A DNA stretch of 64,000 nucleotides from Streptomyces sp. 71268. Lineage in GTDB: Bacteria; Actinomycetota; Actinomycetes; Streptomycetales; Streptomycetaceae. Every line of letters begins with the position of its first letter. Within the stretch, counting starts at the first letter, position 1. The stretch spans positions 3,875,001 to 3,939,000 of the forward strand of contig NZ_CP114200.1 of NCBI RefSeq assembly GCF_029392895.1, written 5' to 3'. The position numbers and the translations under genes are program-made. The notes beneath the pieces are model-generated. The model worked only from the letters and a program-made list of their open reading frames with translations. It ran no database searches and was not told where the DNA came from. This document shows, one piece after another, positions 16,830-24,940 of the stretch.

Positions 16830-17660
16830 ATGCGTAAGCCAGAGGGAGTTGGAGCCGGGCGCGGCGTCGTGGTCGCGCTCGTGCTGGTGCTCGTGACGGC
16901 GGGTTGCTCGTCGTCGGACGACCCGCCGGACGCGCGCCGGGAGGGCGGGGAGCGGACCTCGTCGGTGACGACCACGCCCCCGGGCGGTCAGCCCACCGGA
17001 ACGGACGGCCCGACGCCTGGCGCGACCCGGTTCACCCCCGCCCCGGAGCGGCTGCCGCACGACCGCGCGGGCGCGCTGCGGCTGGCCCGCGCGGTCTCGG
17101 TCGAACCCGCCTCCTTCGGCGCGGACTTCGCGCGGCACGCGTCGTACGAGAGCGCGGACACCACGTGGGCCGTGCTCGACGACGGCTGCGTGTGGCAGCG
17201 CGAACGGCTGCCGGCCGAGGTGCTCGCCAGCCTGACGCGGCGCAGCGTGCTGCCGGCCCGCGCGGGCAGGGGGGCGGTGGACGCCCGCACGGTCGTCACC
17301 GTCCACCGGGACGTGTACGGCGCCGACCGGGAGATGGCCGCCACCCTGGAGGAGGTGTTGCGCTGCCCACGCCAGCGGCTCAACGCCGACGAGACGATCG
17401 GCGAGCTGACCTCCACCAGCAGCCTGTGGGGCGAGCGTGGCCAGGCCACCGCCGACGACCTGATCTGGGAACGGGGCAGCTACCGCGGCCGGTTGGCCGG
17501 CGGGCCGCACCCGTACTCCTGGGCCACCGCGCGGATCGGCCCGCTCACCCTGACCGTGACCGTCAAGGGCGGCACCGGGCACGCCGACGACGCCCTCACC
17601 GGCATGTTGCAGAAGCCGTTGGTGGAGCTGGTGCAGCGGACGCGGGAGGCCCTGTCATGA
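16830..17660 (+). CDS. secreted lipoprotein of unknown function
   Basis: A 276-residue predicted lipoprotein: hydrophobic stretch GVVVALVLVLV and lipobox VTAGC with Cys26, then a Pro/Thr/Gly-rich spacer to about residue 70. The folded part has two Cys (DDGCVWQRE, VLRCPRQ) that could form a disulfide, and ends TLTVTVKGGTGHADDALTGML. The overall plan resembles extracellular sensor domains of actinobacterial kinases, but I do not recognise the family. The ATG at 16830 is the only start that gives a signal sequence. Its last codons overlap a 39-codon ORF, which in turn overlaps the kinase gene, so the lipoprotein may belong to that signalling unit. Confidence 0.75.
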   Translation: MRKPEGVGAGRGVVVALVLVLVTAGCSSSDDPPDARREGGERTSSVTTTPPGGQPTGTDGPTPGATRFTPAPERLPHDRAGALRLARAVSVEPASFGADFARHASYESADTTWAVLDDGCVWQRERLPAEVLASLTRRSVLPARAGRGAVDARTVVTVHRDVYGADREMAATLEEVLRCPRQRLNADETIGELTSTSSLWGERGQATADDLIWERGSYRGRLAGGPHPYSWATARIGPLTLTVTVKGGTGHADDALTGMLQKPLVELVQRTREALS

Positions 17661-17776
17661 GCGCGCGAGGCCCGGCACCCGTGCCCGACCGCCGTACCGC
17701 CGGCCCCGGGTGCCGCCGTACCGTCGGCCCCGGGCGCCGCCGTGCCGGCCACCCCGCGTGCGAGGGGCCCCTGTGA
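17657..17776 (+). CDS. 39-codon ORF coupled to both neighbours
   Basis: An ATG that overlaps the lipoprotein stop (ATGA) opens a frame of 39 codons whose TGA overlaps the kinase ATG (TGATG). The product is Arg/Gly/Pro-rich with an eight-residue repeat (RRTAGPGC, RRTVGPGR). It may simply be a coupling device that delivers ribosomes to the kinase start, or chance. No homologue is known to me. Confidence 0.3.
   Translation: MSARGPAPVPDRRTAGPGCRRTVGPGRRRAGHPACEGPL
17691..17738 (+). repeat. two 24-bp tandem repeats
   Basis: GCCGTACCGCCGGCCCCGGG plus TGCC at 17691-17714 is repeated with two changes at 17715-17738, and a degenerate third copy begins at 17739. It lies in the gap between the lipoprotein and kinase genes. 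Confidence 0.8.
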
Positions 17777-20289
17777 TGCGGCCGCTGCGACCCACCGACC
17801 CGGCCAGGGTCGCCCGTTACCGGCTGCTCGGGCGCCTCGGCGCGGGTGGCATGGGCGTGGTCTACCTCGGCCGCTCGCCCGGCGGCGGGCTCGTCGCCGT
17901 CAAGGTGATCCACCCGGAGCGGGCCGGCGACCCCGGCTTCCGGGTCCGCTTCCGGCGCGAGGTGGCCGCCGCGCGGCGGGTGGACAGCCCGTGGGCGGTG
18001 CCGGTCGTCGACGCCGACCCCGAGGCCCGGGCGCCGTGGCTGGCCTCCGCGTACGTGCCGGGGCCGGCGCTGAGCGACGCGGTGGCCGAGCACGGGCCGC
18101 TGCCACCGGCCACCGTGCGCACGCTCGGCGCGCTGCTGGCCGAGGCGCTGGCCTCGGTGCACGCGCTCGGACTCGTACACCGCGACGTCAAGCCCGGCAA
18201 CGTGCTGCTGGCGCTCGACGGACCACGGCTCATCGACTTCGGCATCGCCCGGGCGCTGGACGACACGGCGATCACCGCCACCGACATGGTGATCGGCTCG
18301 CCCGGTTTCCTCTCCCCCGAGCAGGCGCGCGCGGAGGGCGCCGGGATCGGGCCGGCGAGCGACGTGTTCTCGCTCGGCTGCGTGCTGGCGTACGCGGCCA
18401 CCGGCAGGCGGCCGTTCGGTGACGGGGACGCGGCGGCGCTGCTGTACCGCATCGTGCACGACCCGGCCGACCTGGACGGGGCGCCCGAGGCGCTGGTGCC
18501 GCTCCTGGAACGCTGCCTGGACAAGGCCCCCGGCCGGCGCCCGGACGCGGCCACCGTGCGGCGCGCGCTCGCGGGCGCGGCGGGTGACGGTTCGCGGAGT
18601 GACGGGGCGGGCGCGGCGGGCGGAGCAGGTGAGGCCGGCGGGGCGGACGGGCCCGGCGCGGGCGGCTGGTTGCCGGGGCCGCTCACGCACCTGGTGGCGC
18701 TCCGTTCGGCCCGGTCGCTGGCGCTGCCCGGCATCGACCCGACGGCCCCGGGCACGGCGGGTTCCGCCTCCGCCGACGGGGACGGAGGCGGGGACGGCGC
18801 GGCCGACGGAGCGGACGGAGCGGACGAGGGTGACGGTGCCGGCGGGGGAGATGGTGCCGGCGGGGACACCGGGCAGGGCGCGGCTGGCGAGACGGCGTCG
18901 GGTGCGGTGGGCTCCGGGTCCGCCGGGCCGGGGCGTCGGCGGTTCCTCGTCGCCTCCGGGGGCGCGCTGCTCGCCGCCGGCGGCGGCCTGGCGGCGTGGG
19001 CCGCGCTGCGCGGGAGCGACGGCGAGAACGGTGAGAACGGCGAGGGAGGCGCTGCCGGCTCCGGCCTTCCCGTGCACCGCATCGGGCTCCAGGCCGCGCT
19101 GAGCGGCGCGTACGCCCCGCAGGGCGAGGCGCAGCGCACCGGTGCCCAGTTGGCCGTCGAGCAGTTCAACGCGCGCGCCGACCGGCGGTTCGAGGCCCGG
19201 CTGCGCACCGCCGACGACGGGGGGCGCCCGGAGCGGGCCGCCGCGGCGGCGCGCTCCCTGGCGGCGGACCGCTCGGTGCTCGCCGTGATCGGCACCACCA
19301 CCGACGAGAGCGCGACCGAGGCCGCCCCCGTCTACGACGAGGCGAACCTGGCCATGGTGGGCGTCGTGTTCGGCGCCTTCCTGCCGGGCCTGCCACGGCC
19401 CGCCCGTACGGTGCTCTACGCCCGGCCCGAGCACGGCTCGGACGTGGCGCCCGTCAGCCTGTACCTGCGCGAGCGGACACACGCGGGCCCGGTCGGCGTC
19501 ATCTCCGACCGGGCGACCGACTTCTACAGCTGGTCAACCGCGCGGATGGCGATCGGGGTGCTGCGCGCGACGGAGTTCACCCCGCTGCCCCGCGTACAGC
19601 CCGCGCTCTCCCGCGACTTCCGGCCCCTGGTACGGGAGTTGCTGGACCGCGAGGTAGGCGCCCTGGTCTTCGCCGGGGGCGCGCGGGGCGCGGCCGAGGT
19701 GGCCAGGGAGGTGGCCCGCACCGGGTTCACGGGGCCACGAGTGGCCACCCAGGCGGCGTTGGACCCGCTGTTCCTCAAGGCGGCCGGGGAGGCGGCCGAC
19801 GGCTGGGCGCTGACCTCGACGTTCATCGACGCCGAGGCCGAGCCGGCGGCGGCGCGCTTCGCCGCCGCCTACCGCGCGCGCTTCGGCCGGGCCGCGCCGT
19901 ACCACGCCGCCGAGGCGTACGACGTGGCCAACCTCATCCTGCGCACGGTGGGCCAACTCGTCGGCGACGGGCGGCGACCGCCCCGCGGCGGCGCCCCCAC
20001 CGGCACCGGCACCAACGCGCCGGCCCGGCCCGATGCCACGCCCACTCCCACACCCCCGTCCGCTCCCAGCCCCACCCACACACCCACGTCCGCTCCCGCC
20101 CGGCGGCCGGGCGCGCGGCCGAGCCGCGCCGAGGTGCTGGCCGGGCTCCGCGCGGCGACGTACGACGGCGTCGCCAGGAAGCTCGCGTTCCGCGCCGACG
20201 ACGGCCGCTACGACGCGGACGAGGGCTCCTACCTGTACCGGGTCGAGCGCGGGCGCTTCCGCTACCTCGGTTCGGCCTGGAAGGCGTGA
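17776..20289 (+). CDS. Ser/Thr kinase with extracellular periplasmic-binding-protein domain (first copy)
   Basis: An 837-residue receptor kinase. The cytoplasmic kinase covers about residues 10-265: GRLGAGGMGVVYLG loop, Lys in VAVKVI, HRDVKPGNVLL, DFGIA and SPEQA, so it looks active. A Gly/Asp/Ala-rich linker leads to the membrane segment near residues 389-413, which opens with RRRFLVASGG, a Tat-like motif. The outer half (from about 425) is a type I binding protein of the branched-chain amino acid/amide class: HRIGLQAALSGAYAPQGEAQ, VLAVIGTTTDESATEAAPV, YHAAEAYDVANL. It should sense a small extracellular ligand and phosphorylate cytoplasmic targets. A Pro/Thr insert splits the last lobe near residue 735. 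The ATG at 17776 overlaps the small upstream ORF. The next gene overlaps as GTGA. Confidence 0.92.
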   Translation: MRPLRPTDPARVARYRLLGRLGAGGMGVVYLGRSPGGGLVAVKVIHPERAGDPGFRVRFRREVAAARRVDSPWAVPVVDADPEARAPWLASAYVPGPALSDAVAEHGPLPPATVRTLGALLAEALASVHALGLVHRDVKPGNVLLALDGPRLIDFGIARALDDTAITATDMVIGSPGFLSPEQARAEGAGIGPASDVFSLGCVLAYAATGRRPFGDGDAAALLYRIVHDPADLDGAPEALVPLLERCLDKAPGRRPDAATVRRALAGAAGDGSRSDGAGAAGGAGEAGGADGPGAGGWLPGPLTHLVALRSARSLALPGIDPTAPGTAGSASADGDGGGDGAADGADGADEGDGAGGGDGAGGDTGQGAAGETASGAVGSGSAGPGRRRFLVASGGALLAAGGGLAAWAALRGSDGENGENGEGGAAGSGLPVHRIGLQAALSGAYAPQGEAQRTGAQLAVEQFNARADRRFEARLRTADDGGRPERAAAAARSLAADRSVLAVIGTTTDESATEAAPVYDEANLAMVGVVFGAFLPGLPRPARTVLYARPEHGSDVAPVSLYLRERTHAGPVGVISDRATDFYSWSTARMAIGVLRATEFTPLPRVQPALSRDFRPLVRELLDREVGALVFAGGARGAAEVAREVARTGFTGPRVATQAALDPLFLKAAGEAADGWALTSTFIDAEAEPAAARFAAAYRARFGRAAPYHAAEAYDVANLILRTVGQLVGDGRRPPRGGAPTGTGTNAPARPDATPTPTPPSAPSPTHTPTSAPARRPGARPSRAEVLAGLRAATYDGVARKLAFRADDGRYDADEGSYLYRVERGRFRYLGSAWKA

Positions 20290-22631
20290 GCGTGGAGCCG
20301 CTGTGGCCCACCGATCCGCCACTGGTGGCCGGGCACCGGCTGCTCGGCCGCCTGGGCGCGGGCGGCATGGGCGTGGTCTACCTCGGCCGCTCCCCCGGCG
20401 GCAGCCTGCTCGCCATCAAGGTCATCGCGGCCGACCGCGCCGACGACCCCACCTTCCGGGTCCGCTTCCGCCGCGAGGTGGCCGCCGCCCGGCGCGTGCG
20501 CAGCCCCTGGGCCGCGGCGGTCATCGGCGCGGACCCCGAGGGCCCGGCCCCGTGGCTGGCCACCGCGTACGTACCGGGCCCCAACCTCGGTGAGGCCGTG
20601 GCCGCGTACGGGCCGCTGCCCGAACCGGCGCTGCGGGCCCTGGGCGCCATGCTGGCCCGCGCGCTTGAGGCGGTGCACGCGGCGGGCCTGGTGCACCGGG
20701 ACGTGAAGCCGGGCAACATCCTGCTGGCGTTCGACGGGCCGCGCCTCATCGACTTCGGCATCGCCCGCACCGCCGACGAGACGGCCCTGACCGGCCGCGG
20801 CATGGTCGTCGGCTCCCCCGGTTTCCTCTCCCCCGAGCAGGCCAGCGCCCGGGGGCCCGAGGTGGGGCCGGCCAGCGACGTCTTCTCGCTCGGCTGCGTC
20901 CTGGCCTACGCGGCCAGCGGGCGGCGCCCGTTCGGCGCGGGCGCCCCGGCGTCCATGCTCTACCGCACCGTGCACGTGCCCGCCGACCTGCGCGCGGTGC
21001 CCGTGGGTCTGCTGCCGTTGCTGTCGGCCTGCCTGGACAAGGACCCGCGGGCCCGCCCCACGGCCGCCGAGGTCCGCGCGCGCCTGGCCGCCGACGCCCC
21101 GGCGGACGGCGCGCCCTGGCTGCCCGAGCCAATCAGCCGCCTGATCGCCGAACGCTCCGTCGCCGCCCTGGCCCTGCCCGACGCCCCGCCCACGGACGCG
21201 GGTACGGGCCCGGACGGGCGTACGGGCTCGGGTACGGGCACGCGTACGGGCTCGGGTACGGGTGCGCGTACGGGCTCGGCGCGCGGTGGCCCGGGGGCCG
21301 GCGCGGGGCCCGGTGGTCCAGAGCCTGACGGAGCGGGCCGTGGCCGAACGGGACGGGACGGAACAGGCCAGGACGGAACAGGCCGTGGCGGAACAGGCCG
21401 GGACGGCACGGGGCGTGCGGGGCCGGCCCGGCGGCGGCTGCTGGTCGGCTCGGCGGCGGGCGCGGTGCTCGCCGCCGGCGGCGGCATCGGCGCCTGGGCC
21501 GCGCTCGGCCGCCGCGCGGGCCGCGCGACCGGGGCCGGGGCGGCGCCCGTGCCACGCCGTACGCTCGCCGTACACGCCGACCTGACGGGGCCGACGGCCG
21601 CCGCGGGGCACGCCCAGGAACGCGGGGCGCGGCTCGCCGTGGAGGCGCACAACGCGTGCCCGGAACGGGCGTTCACGCTCGCCCTGCGGGTCTTCGACGA
21701 CGGCGGCGACCCCGACCGGGCGGCGGCGCTGGCCCGACGGATCGGGTCGGACCCCGCCGTACTCGCCGTCATCGGCCCCACCTCGGACGCGACGGCCCAC
21801 ACCGCCGTGCCCGGCTACGAACGGGCTGAACTCCCGTTGGTGAGCGTCTCCGTGGGCGCTCCGGAGACCCGCCCCGTCGACGGCCGCGCCCACCTGGCGA
21901 CCCGGCCCGACGACGGCTACCTGACCGTGCCGCTGCTGGCCTACCTGGCGCGCGAGGCCCGCCCCCGCACCGTCGGGCTCGTCGACGACCGGTCCGCCGG
22001 CGACTTCGGCTGGACGGCCGTGCGCGCCATGCGGCAGGCGCTGCGCGGCACCGACATGGTCGTCCGCACCGCCACCGCGCGCCGGGGAGCGCGCGACATG
22101 CGCGCGGCGGCGGCCGAGCTGCTGGCGGCGGGCGCGGACGCGGTGGTGCACTGCGGCGAACTGGACGGCGCGGTACCGCTGGCGCGCGCCCTGCGCGCGG
22201 CCGGCTTCCACGGCCCCCGGCTGGCCCTCCAACCCGTGCTCGACCCGGAGTTCCGACGCGCGGCGGGACCCGCCGCCCAGGGCTGGATCATCAGCGCCAC
22301 CTTCGTCGACGCGACCACGGCCCCGCGCACCAAAGCCTTCGCCGCCAGCTACCGGTCCCGCTACGACACCCCGCCCCCGCGCTACGCCGCCGAGGCGTAC
22401 GACGCCGTCGGCTACCTGGCCCGCGCCCTGCGCGCCCTGCCCCCGGACGGCGACCTGCGCCGGGCGCTCACCGTACGACTACCCGCCACCGTCCACCGCG
22501 GCGTCACCAAGGAGATCCGCTTCCAGAGCGACCGCACACCGTCGCACCAGGGCCTCTACCTCTACCGCGCGGACCCGGACGGCTTCCGCTTCCTCGGCGA
22601 CTACCGGAGCGTGGTGGGGGGCGGGGGGTGA
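20286..22631 (+). CDS. Ser/Thr kinase with extracellular periplasmic-binding-protein domain (second copy)
   Basis: A 781-residue paralogue of the preceding kinase with the same plan, starting at a GTG that overlaps its stop. Kinase motifs are intact: GRLGAGGMGVVYLG, LLAIKVI, HRDVKPGNILL, DFGIA and SPEQA. The linker at about residues 300-380 is made of Gly/Thr/Arg repeats. The membrane segment near residues 382-406 begins RRRLLVGSAAG, again Tat-like. The outer domain (DLTGPTAAAGHAQERGARLA, VLAVIGPTSDATAHTAVP, PPPRYAAEAYDAVGYLARAL) lacks the insert seen in the first copy. A tandem duplication with divergence of the sensor half suggests two ligands feeding one pathway. Confidence 0.92.
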   Translation: MSVEPLWPTDPPLVAGHRLLGRLGAGGMGVVYLGRSPGGSLLAIKVIAADRADDPTFRVRFRREVAAARRVRSPWAAAVIGADPEGPAPWLATAYVPGPNLGEAVAAYGPLPEPALRALGAMLARALEAVHAAGLVHRDVKPGNILLAFDGPRLIDFGIARTADETALTGRGMVVGSPGFLSPEQASARGPEVGPASDVFSLGCVLAYAASGRRPFGAGAPASMLYRTVHVPADLRAVPVGLLPLLSACLDKDPRARPTAAEVRARLAADAPADGAPWLPEPISRLIAERSVAALALPDAPPTDAGTGPDGRTGSGTGTRTGSGTGARTGSARGGPGAGAGPGGPEPDGAGRGRTGRDGTGQDGTGRGGTGRDGTGRAGPARRRLLVGSAAGAVLAAGGGIGAWAALGRRAGRATGAGAAPVPRRTLAVHADLTGPTAAAGHAQERGARLAVEAHNACPERAFTLALRVFDDGGDPDRAAALARRIGSDPAVLAVIGPTSDATAHTAVPGYERAELPLVSVSVGAPETRPVDGRAHLATRPDDGYLTVPLLAYLAREARPRTVGLVDDRSAGDFGWTAVRAMRQALRGTDMVVRTATARRGARDMRAAAAELLAAGADAVVHCGELDGAVPLARALRAAGFHGPRLALQPVLDPEFRRAAGPAAQGWIISATFVDATTAPRTKAFAASYRSRYDTPPPRYAAEAYDAVGYLARALRALPPDGDLRRALTVRLPATVHRGVTKEIRFQSDRTPSHQGLYLYRADPDGFRFLGDYRSVVGGGG
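21219..21281 (+). repeat. 24-bp coding repeats in the kinase linker
   Basis: Units beginning CGTACGGGCTCGGGTACGGG start at 21219, 21243 and 21267 (the last partial), encoding RTGSGTGT/A. A second set of three 15-bp units beginning GGAACAGGCC lies at about 21360-21405. Both are in the disordered linker between kinase and membrane segment. Confidence 0.85.
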
Positions 22632-23240
22632 CGGGCGGGTCCCGCGCCCGCGCGCACGGCTGAGCGCCACTCGCCCTGTCCGCCCGAACCCGACCACCCC
22701 AGCCCACCCGCGACCACATACCGATCAACTCGCCGCACCCTCCCGCCCGTTCGCGGCGGAGCCGGCCCCTCCGGGACGCGGGCCCGCGAAAGGGGTGGGG
22801 GCGAATACCGGCCGCGCGGTGGGTGGGGCGGTGGGGGTGCGGCCAGGGGTGGAGGGCGGGCGGAAATGCCACCGCTCCGTCGTGCAGCCTGAACCAGCAC
22901 GTCGCCAGCGGGAACCCGAGTTTTCGCCAAGCACACCGCGACTGTCCGAATTCTTGCGGCGTGTGAGCGGTATGCCCGCCGCATGGGGTCTGACCTGGGG
23001 AGAGTGGGTGAACCCTGGATGTGATCGCGGGGGGAGTGCGGGGGCGCGTAGAGGGCGCACAGGGGGCGTGAGAGGGGGAGCACGGTTCCGGATCGGCCGG
23101 CGGCAGCCGCTCTACCTGGGGGTTTGCCGTGCGTTCGGCGGGTGAGCAATGTGGCGGATTCCCCTCCCAACCAAGCTTCACTCTGCGAGCATCTAGGCCA
23201 GTGGAATCAGGCCATACGGATTGCCGTGGGGGGAGTGGCC
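22632..23240. other. intergenic region before the CRP gene
   Basis: About 600 bases without a gene I can support. It is somewhat less G+C-rich between 22860 and 23000 (gttttcgccaagcac, gtccgaattcttgcgg). An in-frame TTG at 23124 could extend the CRP protein by 39 residues, but these precede the known domain and lack a ribosome site. Promoter sequences for the CRP gene are probably here; I cannot point to them. Confidence 0.5.
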
Positions 23241-23951
23241 ATGGGGCTGCTCGGCGATGAGGTGGGGTTCGCACGCGCTCTGACCGCTCAGGAACACGAG
23301 AGCGTGATGGCCCTCGGAGGCCAACGGAAATATGCGGCTGACGCCCACCTTCTGGCAGAGGGGGACCGAACCAGTCACGTAATGATCGTCTTGCGCGGAT
23401 GGGTGACCGTATCCGTGGCCACGGAACGCGGTGGCACCCGGTTGATACTGGGGCTGCGCGGGCCGGGTGAACTCCTCGGCGAGATGGCAGCGTTGGACAG
23501 TCATCCGCGCAGCGCGACGGTGCGCGCCCTCGGGCCGGTGGAGGTCCAGGTCATCTCCGGGGACGCGTTCCGGCGCTTCCTCGCCCTGCACCCGCGGGTG
23601 AGCGGCCTGGTGATACGCCAACTCACCTCCCGGCTGCGCAGTTCCGACCAGGAGCGGTCCGCGCTCGCCTCGCTCACCGTGTTGGAACGCCTGGCCGCAC
23701 GGCTCACCGAACTGTCGCGGGCCAACCCCACCGGCCCGTACGCCCCCGCGCTCCCGGGCGCGCGCCCCACGCGGGCCGTGGTGCGGTTGGCGCAGGACGA
23801 GTTGGCCGCCACCGTCGGCGCCACCCGGGAGGCGGTGGCCAAGGCGCTGCGGCTGCTGCGCGACCAGGACGTCGTACGCACCGGCAACCGGATGGTGGAG
23901 ATCCTCGACCCCGCGCTGCTCGCGCTGCTCGCGGACGGACACCAGGAGTGA
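23241..23951 (+). CDS. CRP/FNR-family regulator with cyclic-nucleotide pocket
   Basis: A 236-residue regulator. The N-terminal half is a cyclic-nucleotide-binding barrel. The phosphate-binding cassette reads GELLGEMAALDSHPRSATVRA, which keeps the Glu and the Arg-Ser-Ala of cAMP-binding CRP (GELxxx...RSA), so nucleotide binding is likely. After a long dimer helix the C-terminal winged helix has RLAQDELAATVGATREAVAKAL as recognition unit. I chose the ATG at 23241 because a purine-rich GGGGGGAG lies seven bases upstream and the barrel begins just after. The next gene, 126 bases downstream on the same strand, encodes a nucleotide-cyclase-like protein, a suggestive pairing. Confidence 0.9.
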   Translation: MGLLGDEVGFARALTAQEHESVMALGGQRKYAADAHLLAEGDRTSHVMIVLRGWVTVSVATERGGTRLILGLRGPGELLGEMAALDSHPRSATVRALGPVEVQVISGDAFRRFLALHPRVSGLVIRQLTSRLRSSDQERSALASLTVLERLAARLTELSRANPTGPYAPALPGARPTRAVVRLAQDELAATVGATREAVAKALRLLRDQDVVRTGNRMVEILDPALLALLADGHQE

Positions 23952-24077
23952 GGCGCGGGGCGGGTCCGTGGCGGGCGGGCGACGGCGTGGGCGGGCTTGT
24001 GTAAACGGCTACAGACGGCCTCCGGCCCTCGGCCCGAAGCTGAGGGAGCCGGCAGACGAGAAGACGGGGGGCACGGC

Positions 24078-24935
24078 GTGGACGACGACGCGAGGGACGC
24101 CGCCGAGGCGCGCTACGAGCTGGTGATCAGCGTCGACGCGCGGCGGTCCGGGGAGTACGAGGACGCGGACAAGCCGTCCATGCGGGCCCAGCTCTACCGG
24201 GTGCTTGAGGCCGCGTTCGGGCAGGCCAGGGTGGCCCGGGACGCCGTCCACCTGGAGGATCGCGGCGACGGGGTGCTGGCGTCGGTGGCCAGCCGGGTGC
24301 CGGTGACGCGGCTGCTCGGGCTGTGGCTGGTCGAGGTGCACGAGCACCTGCGGCACGAGAACCGCGGGCTGAGCCGGCCGCTGGGCCTGCGCGTCGGCCT
24401 GCACGTCGGCCCGGTCCGCCACGACGAGCGGGGCATCAGCGGGCGCGCGGTGGACCTCGCGTGCCGGCTGGCCGACTCGCCGGTGGCCCGCGCGCTGCTG
24501 GACGCCGAGCGGGCCGACCTGGTGCTGGTCGTCTCCGACGCGCTCTACGAGGACGTGGTGCGCGGCGGCGGCAAGTACATCGACGCCGCGCACTACTCGG
24601 CGACCCGGCTGCGGCTCAAGGAGGGCGAGGTCACCGCCTGGTTCCGGCTCCCCGGCCGGCCCGCGCCCCGCATCCCGGCGACGGCCGACACCCCGCCGGC
24701 GACCGGAGACGACGCCACCGGGAGCCCCGCCGACGCCACCGGCCACGAGCGCGCGTACGACGACCGGCAGACCGGGGACGGGGACGGAGACGACGGCGAG
24801 GGAGCGTACGGGACCGGTCCCGGCGACGTTCGGTACACCGTTCACGGCGACCTCTCCAACAACTGGGGCAACCACTACCACCAGGGCGTACACATCGGGC
24901 GCACCGTCGGCGACACCGGACCGCGAAGGGGCTGA
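24078..24935 (+). CDS. class III nucleotide cyclase-like protein
   Basis: A 285-residue protein. Residues about 10-190 resemble the catalytic core of class III adenylate/guanylate cyclases: a first strand YELVISVDARRSGEY with an Asp where the family has its first metal ligand, EDRGDGVLASV where the family has GDxx with the second Asp, then LRVGLHVGPVRHDERGISGRAVDLACRL. It could be an active cyclase; Pycsar PycC enzymes, which make cCMP or cUMP, share this fold. A disordered acidic stretch leads to the tail YTVHGDLSNNWGNHYHQGVH, a motif found in streptomycete conflict proteins. The GTG at 24078 has GGGGG six bases upstream. It is first in an 18.5 kb gene run and lies five bases before the next gene. 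Confidence 0.75.
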   Translation: MDDDARDAAEARYELVISVDARRSGEYEDADKPSMRAQLYRVLEAAFGQARVARDAVHLEDRGDGVLASVASRVPVTRLLGLWLVEVHEHLRHENRGLSRPLGLRVGLHVGPVRHDERGISGRAVDLACRLADSPVARALLDAERADLVLVVSDALYEDVVRGGGKYIDAAHYSATRLRLKEGEVTAWFRLPGRPAPRIPATADTPPATGDDATGSPADATGHERAYDDRQTGDGDGDDGEGAYGTGPGDVRYTVHGDLSNNWGNHYHQGVHIGRTVGDTGPRRG

Positions 24936-24940
24936 GGGGC

